Shown here piece after piece: positions 1 to 5,314 of a DNA stretch of 7,145 nt. The stretch lies in NCBI GenBank assembly GCA_024653385.1, contig JANLFZ010000302.1, forward strand, positions 1 through 7,145, in the 5' to 3' direction. The notes under the pieces are model-generated. The model did no database searches. It was given only the letters and a program-made list of their open reading frames with translations, and was not told the origin of the DNA. How positions within the stretch are numbered: position 1 is the stretch's first letter; every line of letters begins with the position of its first letter. The position numbers and the translations under genes are program-made. This DNA comes from Thermoguttaceae bacterium. GTDB lineage: Bacteria > Planctomycetota > Planctomycetia > Pirellulales > Thermoguttaceae.

Positions 1-1716
1 GGGGCAACGGCTGGGGCCGTCGCGCCCACCCCGCGCCCGACCGCCCGGGAACCGCAAACCCCGTCCTTCCCCGACCCCGCCTGCGCGATCCGGCTGCACG
101 AGGTCACGCCCGAGACCGGAATCGAGTTCATTCACACCGACGGCAGCAGCGGACGCCGCTACGTGGTCGAAGCGATGTCGACGGGCATTGCCACGTTCGA
201 CTACGACGGCGACGGGCTGGTGGACATCTACTTCCCCAACGGCGCGCCCTTGCCGGGCTGCGCCGCCGGCACGGCGCCCCGGCACGCGCTGTACCGAAAC
301 CTCGGTGGCTGGAAATTCCGCGACGTCACCGAAGAGGCCGGCGTGGCCTCGACCGCCTACGGCATGGGCGTCACGGTCGGCGATTACGACAACGACGGCG
401 ACCCCGACCTCTATCTGAGCAACTTCGGCGACAACGTGCTGTACCGCAACAACGGCGACGGCACGTTCACCGACGTGACGCACCAGGCCGGCGTGGCGCG
501 CGGCGGGCAGCGGATCGGCGCCGGCGTCTGCTTCCTGGATGCCGACGGCGATGGCGACCTGGACCTGTACGTGGGCAACTACATCGACCTCGACTGCGCG
601 ACCCACGTGCCCCGCACCGAACGGGGTTTTCCGGCCTACCCCTCCCCGCGCGACTACAGCCCCGTGCCCGACACCTTCTACCGCAACAACGGCGACGGCA
701 CCTTCACCGACGCCAGCCGCGAATCGGGCATCGCCGCGCACGCCGGACGGTCGATGGGCATGACCTGCGCCGACTTCGACAACGACGGCGACACCGACGT
801 GTTCATCTGCAACGACGTGATGGAGAACTTCCTCTTCCGCAACGACGGGAAAGGACACTTCGACGAGATCGCCGTGGTCGCCGGCGTGGCGATGAATGTG
901 CAGGGCGAACTGGTGGCCAACATGGGCGTCGACGCCGCCGACTACGACCAGGACGGCCGGCTCGATTTCTACACAACCAACTACCAAGGCCAGTTGCCCA
1001 TGCTCTTCCGCAACTTCGGCGACGGCGTGTTCCAGGACGTCACCTCGACGACCGGCGCGGGCTCGTCGCTGTTGCCCTATGTCAATTGGGGCGCCGGCTT
1101 CGTCGATCTCGACAACGACGGCCACCGCGATCTCTACATCGCCAACGGCCATACCGAAGACAATATCGAACTGCGCGACCGCAGCACCTGGTACAAGTGC
1201 CCCAACGTGGTGCTTTGGAACACGGGCAAGGGCCGGTTCGTGGATGTTTCGAAGCAGGCCGGTGACGGCCTGCTGCCCGTGGCCGCCAGCCGGGGCGCCG
1301 CCTTCGACGACCTCGACAACGACGGAGACATCGACGTCGTGGTGCTCAACTCCCGCCAACGGCCGACCGTCTTGCGCAACATGCTGAGCGAGTCGCATTG
1401 CGCGAGGCACTGGCTTCAGGTTCGGCTGATCGGCCGGCGCACCAACCGCGACGGCGTCGGCGCCCACGTGACCACCATCGCGGGCGACCTGCGGCAACTC
1501 GACGAGGTCCATAGCGGCCGGAGCTACCAGAGCCACTGGGGGTCGCGACTCCACATAGGCTTGGGCCGACACGAGCGCATCGATCGGGTGGAAGTCCGTT
1601 GGATCGGCGGAAGCGCTGAAATCTTCGACAATCTCGAGCCCGACCGGTTGGTTACACTCGTCGAGGGGGAGGGAAGGCCCGCAGACGTTCATCCGGGGAC
1701 TTCCCAGACTCGGTAG
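1..1716 (+). CDS. FG-GAP/VCBS-repeat protein with C-terminal ASPIC/UnbV domain (CRTAC1-like), 5' partial
   Basis: The frame is open from base 1, so the real start lies upstream; an internal GTG at 163 would remove conserved sequence (GIEFIHTDGSSGRRY, just before it) and is not used. 571 residues are visible. A Pro/Ala-rich linker (about codons 1-33) leads into a beta-propeller with seven acidic calcium-binding-type loops of the form DxDxDGxxD, at bases about 196, 379, 535, 769, 937, 1102 and 1306. They alternate with LYRNNGDGTF-like strands. Codons about 470-555 form the ASPIC/UnbV domain (NRDGVGAHV, SGRSYQSH, LHIGLG, VEVRWIGG). Such proteins are usually exported and thought to act in surface adhesion or ligand binding, but the substrate is unknown; the signal peptide would be off the window. 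The family is abundant in Planctomycetota. No link to the downstream one-carbon genes is evident, and a stem-loop and promoter-like sequence separate them. Confidence 0.93.
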   Translation, partial: GATAGAVAPTPRPTAREPQTPSFPDPACAIRLHEVTPETGIEFIHTDGSSGRRYVVEAMSTGIATFDYDGDGLVDIYFPNGAPLPGCAAGTAPRHALYRNLGGWKFRDVTEEAGVASTAYGMGVTVGDYDNDGDPDLYLSNFGDNVLYRNNGDGTFTDVTHQAGVARGGQRIGAGVCFLDADGDGDLDLYVGNYIDLDCATHVPRTERGFPAYPSPRDYSPVPDTFYRNNGDGTFTDASRESGIAAHAGRSMGMTCADFDNDGDTDVFICNDVMENFLFRNDGKGHFDEIAVVAGVAMNVQGELVANMGVDAADYDQDGRLDFYTTNYQGQLPMLFRNFGDGVFQDVTSTTGAGSSLLPYVNWGAGFVDLDNDGHRDLYIANGHTEDNIELRDRSTWYKCPNVVLWNTGKGRFVDVSKQAGDGLLPVAASRGAAFDDLDNDGDIDVVVLNSRQRPTVLRNMLSESHCARHWLQVRLIGRRTNRDGVGAHVTTIAGDLRQLDEVHSGRSYQSHWGSRLHIGLGRHERIDRVEVRWIGGSAEIFDNLEPDRLVTLVEGEGRPADVHPGTSQTR

Positions 1717-1773
1717 GGCCTGCCCATTCCTCGCGGTCCCGCGCCCAAATGCCCGGCGGCGCCTTTACAACGG

Positions 1774-1802
1774 ACCCGCCTGCGGCTCAAATGCCGGTGG
1801 GT
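1774..1802 (+). terminator. GC-rich stem-loop after the FG-GAP gene, possible terminator
   Basis: ACCCGCC (1774-1780) can pair with GGTGGGT (1796-1802, one G-U pair). An inner GGC/GCC pairing (1784-1786 with 1793-1795) closes a six-base loop, with TGC bulged on the 5' side. The position, 57 bases after the stop, suits a transcript end. No T-run follows, so it is not a canonical intrinsic terminator. Confidence 0.3.
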
Positions 1803-1830
1803 TGACCTTCGGGCTTGCGAAAGGAATAAG
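1802..1830 (+). promoter_or_regulatory. Candidate sigma70-type promoter for the downstream gene set
   Basis: TTGACC (1802-1807, five of six matches to the -35 consensus) lies 17 bases before AATAAG (1825-1830, four of six matches to the -10 consensus). Initiation would fall near 1837, leaving a short leader of about 30 bases that contains the GAGGAGG ribosome site. A weak hairpin (GGAA/TTCC around loop TAAG, 1823-1834, flanked by TTGC/GCAA) overlaps the -10. This is a sequence match only, and planctomycete promoters are poorly defined. Confidence 0.4.
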
Positions 1831-1850
1831 TTCCGCAAACATCAGTAATC

Positions 1851-1857
1851 GAGGAGG
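1851..1857 (+). promoter_or_regulatory. Shine-Dalgarno site for the TIM-barrel gene
   Basis: GAGGAGG sits 10 bases before the ATG at 1868. It decides the start: an in-frame TTG at 1802 would add 22 residues but lies on the presumed -35 element and has no ribosome site. Confidence 0.75.
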
Positions 1858-1867
1858 CTTCCATCGC

Positions 1868-2722
1868 ATGTCGGAAATGCAGATCGGCGTCAATCTGGAG
1901 TTCATACGCAGTTCAGACAAAGGGTTCCGCTACGGCATCGAGACCGCGGCCCGGTTGGGTTACAAGTTCGTCGAGCCGTGCGTGGCCACCGGCTACGACC
2001 TGCTCGCCCTGGCCGGGTACTACCATATGCTCTCGATGGAGGACGATCCCCTGGAGGTCAAGGGGTGGCTCGACGAACTCGGATTGAAGTGCTCGGCCGT
2101 CAGTGCCCACAGCCCGCTCATGCGACCCGAAGTGAGCATTCCCTACCTGACGAAGGCGATCCGATTTGCGGATGGGCTGGGGGCCCCCGTGGTGACCACG
2201 GATGAGGGAATCAAGCCCCATTGGATGTCGGAGAGAGAGGCGTTCGACATCATGCGGTACACGATCCGCCAAGTGATGATGGTCGCCGAGCGGTACGGCA
2301 TCGCGGTCGGCCTCGAGCCCCACCAGCAGTTGACGGTCCGAAAAGACACATTCCTGCGGATTCTCGAACTGTCGGATAGCCCCTGCTGGAAAGTGAACTG
2401 GGACACCGGCAATTTCTACCTCGGCGGCAAGGACGACCCCTACGACGCGCTCGACGCGGTCGCCGATCGGCTCTGCCACCTCCACGCCAAGGACATCAGC
2501 ATCCAGCAGTCCCGGTCGGAACGCGGCCAGACCACCGGAACCCCGGTGGGGTGCGCCTGCGGCGAGGGGGAAGTAGACTGGCGCCGGGTGATCGATATCC
2601 TCCGCCGGCACGGTTACCGCGGTGTCCTGTGTGTCGAATGCGGGACGATCGACCAGGCCGAACGCAGCTTGAAATACCTCCGCAGTCTGTTAGACTCGTC
2701 CAGTGGGGACCCTCGCGCCTGA
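1868..2722 (+). CDS. Sugar phosphate isomerase/epimerase-family TIM-barrel protein (AP endonuclease 2 fold)
   Basis: 284 residues, the normal size for the xylose-isomerase-like TIM-barrel family that includes tagatose/psicose epimerases, hydroxypyruvate isomerase, IolE and IolI. It begins with a typical first strand (QIGVNLEFI, residues 5-13) and has no signal peptide, so it is probably cytosolic. The expected divalent-metal ligands are all present: E150 in GLEPHQ, D179 in NWDTGN, H206 in HLHAKD and E257 in CVECG. H152 and D209 are further conserved polar residues near the site. An active metal-dependent isomerase or epimerase acting on a sugar or polyol is therefore likely, but the substrate cannot be read from sequence. 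It is the first gene after the candidate promoter and lies 90 bases before the corrinoid protein gene, so co-transcription is possible. Its 5' part looks slightly less GC-biased at third positions than its neighbours. Confidence 0.88.
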   Translation: MSEMQIGVNLEFIRSSDKGFRYGIETAARLGYKFVEPCVATGYDLLALAGYYHMLSMEDDPLEVKGWLDELGLKCSAVSAHSPLMRPEVSIPYLTKAIRFADGLGAPVVTTDEGIKPHWMSEREAFDIMRYTIRQVMMVAERYGIAVGLEPHQQLTVRKDTFLRILELSDSPCWKVNWDTGNFYLGGKDDPYDALDAVADRLCHLHAKDISIQQSRSERGQTTGTPVGCACGEGEVDWRRVIDILRRHGYRGVLCVECGTIDQAERSLKYLRSLLDSSSGDPRA

Positions 2723-2801
2723 CGGGTCTCGGGGGGCTGGCGAGGTCCATCCGCGGCGGTTACCATAGGGGTTTTTGGGTAGGCACGCACCTGGTACGAA
2801 C

Positions 2802-2807
2802 GGGAGG
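2802..2807 (+). promoter_or_regulatory. Shine-Dalgarno site for the corrinoid protein gene
   Basis: GGGAGG lies five bases before the ATG at 2813 and fixes that start. The rest of the 90-base spacer (2723-2812) holds a G-rich run and a T5 tract at about 2772-2776; no convincing promoter or terminator was seen in it. Confidence 0.7.
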
Positions 2808-2812
2808 CATCC

Positions 2813-3451
2813 ATGCCCGAACCGGCAGAGTTGTACGACGCCATTGTGACCGGCAACGCGAAGAAGGCCGAAGAGGTGACCAAGGCGGCGCTCGAGGCCA
2901 ACGTCAATCCCACCGAGTTGCTCGGCAAGTACATGATCCCGGCGATGGACGAGGTCGGGAAGCGATTCGAGTGCAACGAGTACTTCGTGCCCGAGCTGCT
3001 GATCGCTGCCCGGGCCATGAAGACCGCCCTTGCGCTGTTGACGCCCAAGCTGGCCGAGGCAGGGGCCAAGGCCGCCGGCCGAGTCGTCATCGGCACGGTC
3101 CAGGGCGACCTGCACGACATCGGCAAGAACCTCGTCGCGTCGATGCTCGAAGGGGCCGGCTTCAAGGTGGTCGATCTGGGCGTGGACGTTCCGGCGCAGA
3201 AGTTCGTCGAGGCGGCCAAGGAGCAGGAAGGCTCGATCGTCGCCATGTCGGCCCTGTTGACGACGACGATGACGCAGATGCGCTCGGTGCTCCAGGCCCT
3301 CGAGGCCGCGGGGTTGCGCCGGAAAACCAAGGTGATGATCGGCGGAGCCCCCATCACCCAGCAGTACTGCGACGAAATCGGCGCCGACGGCTACAGCGAC
3401 AACGCCAGCGGGGCCGTCGCCCTGGCGCGCCGACTCGTCGGCGTGGCGTGA
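2813..3451 (+). CDS. Corrinoid (cobalamin-binding) methyl-carrier protein, MtaC/MtbC/MetH-B12 type
   Basis: 212 residues, the usual length of stand-alone corrinoid proteins of anaerobic methyltransferase systems. Residues about 1-85 form the helical cap domain (LGKYMIPAMDEVGKRFE and YFVPELLIAARAM are typical). Residues about 89-212 form the Rossmann-like B12 domain. The base-off/His-on signature DxHxxG is intact (DLHDIG, residues 99-104, lower cobalt ligand H101), followed by SALLTTTM (146-153) and GGAP (177-180), which line the nucleotide-tail pocket. It should cycle between Co(I) and methyl-Co(III), taking or giving methyl groups to a partner methyltransferase. The DHPS-fold methyltransferase encoded at 5315-6178 is the obvious partner for exchange with tetrahydrofolate. 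No MtaB-, MttB- or MtvB-like substrate methyltransferase and no corrinoid activase lies beside it here. It is a cytosolic protein and the family call is very secure; the methyl source is not known. Confidence 0.96.
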   Translation: MPEPAELYDAIVTGNAKKAEEVTKAALEANVNPTELLGKYMIPAMDEVGKRFECNEYFVPELLIAARAMKTALALLTPKLAEAGAKAAGRVVIGTVQGDLHDIGKNLVASMLEGAGFKVVDLGVDVPAQKFVEAAKEQEGSIVAMSALLTTTMTQMRSVLQALEAAGLRRKTKVMIGGAPITQQYCDEIGADGYSDNASGAVALARRLVGVA

Positions 3452-3472
3452 ACATCCTTCAAGGGAGACCGC

Positions 3473-3490
3473 ATGACGAACCTCTGCTGA
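3473..3490 (+). other. Five-codon ORF (MTNLC) with a Shine-Dalgarno site, possible leader peptide
   Basis: AAGGGAG (3461-3467) is well placed before ATG at 3473, and the frame reads M-T-N-L-C then TGA (3488-3490). The stop codon is the first base triplet of the strong hairpin at 3488-3527, a layout like an attenuator leader. It may also be chance or decayed sequence; five codons give no coding statistics. Confidence 0.2.
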
Positions 3491-3527
3491 CGAAGTGCGA
3501 CACCCCGACGGGGTTCGCGCTTCGTCA
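3488..3527 (+). other. Strong 40-base RNA hairpin in the corrinoid-metF spacer
   Basis: TGACGAAGTGCG (3488-3499) pairs with CGCGCTTCGTCA (3516-3527) over 12 positions with one G-U. The stem continues A3500-T3515, a bulged C3501, then ACCCC/GGGGT (3502-3506 with 3510-3514), closing a three-base loop GAC: 18 pairs in all. No T-run follows. It could be an intercistronic stabiliser or processing site, an attenuator, a T-less terminator or a dispersed palindromic repeat unit. The pairing is seen directly; the role is unknown. Confidence 0.6.
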
Positions 3528-3539
3528 CGCGCTGGCGGC

Positions 3540-3569
3540 ATGGTCCGAGGGTATTCGACCTCGGGCCGT
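3540..3569 (+). other. Second hairpin in the corrinoid-metF spacer
   Basis: ATGGTCCGAGG (3540-3550) pairs with CCTCGGGCCGT (3559-3569) over 11 positions including two G-U pairs, with an eight-base loop (3551-3558). It begins 12 bases after the first hairpin. The rest of the spacer is a perfect 8-base palindrome TTACGTAA (3581-3588) and a C-rich, pyrimidine-heavy stretch up to the metF start, with no Shine-Dalgarno site. Confidence 0.5.
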
Positions 3570-3627
3570 TCGACATTCCGTTACGTAATCCCCACCCCAC
3601 CTCCCCGCACCGAAGGCCTCTTTGCCC

Positions 3628-5244
3628 GTGGCTCCCTTGACACCCGGCGTCTCGCTGCGCGACATGCTCGGCAGCGAGCGGTTTTACTATGGGGCAGAAG
3701 TCGTCACATCGCGCGGATTCCCCGCCCAGGGCGAACCGAACCAGTTGTTCGAGCTGGGCCGGGCGCTGTTGTCCGATCCGCGGATCGGCTGGGTGTCGAT
3801 TACCGACAATCCCGGTGGCGCGCCCATGCTCCCGCCCGACTGGCTCGGCCGGCTCCTGGCCGAACAGCGCCCGCGGGTCGTGCTCCACATGACCTGCAAG
3901 GACATGAACCGCAACGGGCTCGAGGCGGCCGCCTGGCGGTACGCGGCCGAGGGCTTCGAGAACCTGCTGGCGATCACGGGCGATTACCCGACCACCGGCT
4001 TCGGCGGAACGGCCGATCCGGTCTTCGACCTCGACTCGATCGGCCTGATTGCCCTGCTGCGGTCGATGAACCAGGGGCTGCGCGTCCCCAGCCGGCGCGG
4101 GGGGACCGAAACGCTCCCGAAGACGCACTTCTACATCGGGTGCGCCGTTTCGCCTTTCAAACAGCACGAACGCGAGCTGATGCCGCAGTACTTCAAGCTG
4201 CTGCGCAAGATCCGCGCGGGGGCCGAATGGGTCATTCCGCAGTTGGGCTACGACATGCGGAAGTTCCACGAGGTCAAGCTGTTTCTCGAAGCCCGCGGCG
4301 TCCGCGTCCCCGTCATCGGCAACGTCTACCTCCTCAACCGCGCCGTGGCCACGCTGTTCCACAGCGGGAAGCTCGCCGGCTGCGTGGTCAGCGACTCGCT
4401 TCTCGACGAAGTCAACAAGCAGGCCGCCGGACCCGACAAAGGCAAGAAGTTCTTCCGCGAACTGGCTGCCAAGCAGTTGGCCGTCTTCAAGGGCCTCGGC
4501 TTTGCCGCGGGCTACCTGGGCGGGATCTCCAAGGCCGAGACCTTCTTCGAGATCATCGATCTGGCCGAACAGTACGGCGAGAACGACTGGAAGGACTTCA
4601 TCAAGGAGATCCGGTACTCCAACCCCGGCGAGTTCTTCCTCTTCGAGCACGACCCCGAAACCGCCCTGAGTGCCCCGGACCGCATCAATCGCCAGTACCT
4701 CGAATCGCTCAAGAAACCCGAGAAATCCAGGCACGTCACGCTCGGCTACCGCTTGTCGCGCAAGGTCCACGACTGGGCATTCCATCGCGGCAAGGGCCTG
4801 TACGGGCTTCTGGCCCGAATCTACGCCCGCTGGGACCGCAAGCCCGGGTTCCTCAGCCGGCTGGCGTACTGGTTGGAGCGCGAAGCGAAGCACCTGGGCT
4901 ACGGTTGCCAGGACTGCGGCGATTGCAGTCTGCCCGACTGCGCCTACCTGTGCCCCCTGGCCGCCTGTTCGAAGCACTCGCGCAATGGGCCCTGCGGCGG
5001 ATCGGCCGGCGGAAAGTGCGAACTGTTGGACAAGGAGTGTTTCTGGGCGCGGGTCTACGAGCGTCTGAAGTACTACGGCGAGTCGGAACGGATGCTCGAT
5101 GGCCCGATCGTCGTGTACGATGCCCGGCTCAAGCACTCGTCGGCCTGGGCGAACACCTACCTCGACCGCGACCATGCGGGCCGGCCCGCCCCCGACCAAA
5201 CGCCCGCCAGCCCGCAGGAACCGCAAGACAAGCCGCCGCCATGA
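3628..5244 (+). CDS. metF: Methylenetetrahydrofolate reductase (MetF) fused to a cysteine-rich MetV-like C-terminal domain
   Basis: 538 residues from GTG 3628. TTG 3622 would add two residues; ATG 3664 would cut the first helix; TAA at 3586 bounds the frame; no Shine-Dalgarno site decides. Residues below count from TTG 3622. Residues about 20-330 are a MetF TIM barrel that reduces 5,10-methylene- to 5-methyl-tetrahydrofolate with FAD: GAEVVTSRG (24-32), HMTCKDMNRN (89-98), LAITGDYP (116-123), FYIGCAVSP (170-178) and the classical GAEWVIPQLGYD (200-211). After a linker (about 370-425) comes a tail with nine cysteines at 429, 432, 435, 440, 444, 449, 458, 466 and 473, resembling the MTHFR C-terminal/MetV domain of acetogens and probably binding Fe-S or zinc. 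E. coli MetF is only about 300 residues. The tail suggests an electron donor other than simple NAD(P)H. The extreme C-terminus is Pro/Gln-rich and probably disordered. The gene lies between the corrinoid and methyltransferase genes. Confidence 0.93.
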   Translation: MAPLTPGVSLRDMLGSERFYYGAEVVTSRGFPAQGEPNQLFELGRALLSDPRIGWVSITDNPGGAPMLPPDWLGRLLAEQRPRVVLHMTCKDMNRNGLEAAAWRYAAEGFENLLAITGDYPTTGFGGTADPVFDLDSIGLIALLRSMNQGLRVPSRRGGTETLPKTHFYIGCAVSPFKQHERELMPQYFKLLRKIRAGAEWVIPQLGYDMRKFHEVKLFLEARGVRVPVIGNVYLLNRAVATLFHSGKLAGCVVSDSLLDEVNKQAAGPDKGKKFFRELAAKQLAVFKGLGFAAGYLGGISKAETFFEIIDLAEQYGENDWKDFIKEIRYSNPGEFFLFEHDPETALSAPDRINRQYLESLKKPEKSRHVTLGYRLSRKVHDWAFHRGKGLYGLLARIYARWDRKPGFLSRLAYWLEREAKHLGYGCQDCGDCSLPDCAYLCPLAACSKHSRNGPCGGSAGGKCELLDKECFWARVYERLKYYGESERMLDGPIVVYDARLKHSSAWANTYLDRDHAGRPAPDQTPASPQEPQDKPPP

Positions 5245-5250
5245 ATCGTG

Positions 5251-5277
5251 CTTCGGCCCGGCACGCGCCGGCCGGAG
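5251..5277 (+). other. Intercistronic hairpin between metF and the methyltransferase gene
   Basis: CTTCGGCC (5251-5258) pairs with GGCCGGAG (5270-5277, one T-G). After a bulged C5259, GGC (5260-5262) pairs with GCC (5267-5269) around loop ACGC. That is 11 pairs, seven bases after the metF stop. No T-run follows, so complete termination is unlikely; mRNA processing or tuning of downstream expression is possible. Confidence 0.45.
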
Positions 5278-5304
5278 CGTTTGGCCACCAACCTTGCTCT
5301 ATTC

Positions 5305-5310
5305 GGAGGA
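5305..5310 (+). promoter_or_regulatory. Shine-Dalgarno site for the methyltransferase gene
   Basis: GGAGGA lies four bases before ATG 5315. It supports that start over an in-frame ATG at 5099, which would add 72 low-complexity Pro/Thr/Arg-rich residues inside metF in another frame. Confidence 0.7.
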
Positions 5311-5314
5311 ACGG

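Noticed and set aside
1802..1867. TTG start extending the TIM-barrel protein by 22 residues
   Set aside because: The added residues do not look like this family's N-terminus, the TTG sits on the presumed -35 element, and ATG 1868 has a strong Shine-Dalgarno site.
2551..3588. Overlapping + strand frame of about 345 codons across the isomerase end and corrinoid gene
   Set aside because: Arg/Gly-rich out-of-frame translation covering two real genes, with no ribosome site at its start.
3452..3627. Cobalamin or tetrahydrofolate riboswitch
   Set aside because: The gene context invites it, but no B12-box-like GCCACTG element or recognisable THF aptamer core is present; only hairpins can be supported.
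3391..5226. Long minus-strand open frame (about 611 codons) opposite metF
   Set aside because: It lies antisense to a gene with clear catalytic motifs, and its translation is a Val/Ala/Gln/Arg/Asp-rich shadow with no recognisable domain. Long antisense frames are expected at high third-position GC.
5099..5314. Upstream ATG extending the folate methyltransferase by 72 residues
   Set aside because: The extension is a shadow of the metF 3' end; ATG 5315 has a ribosome site and gives the normal family N-terminus.
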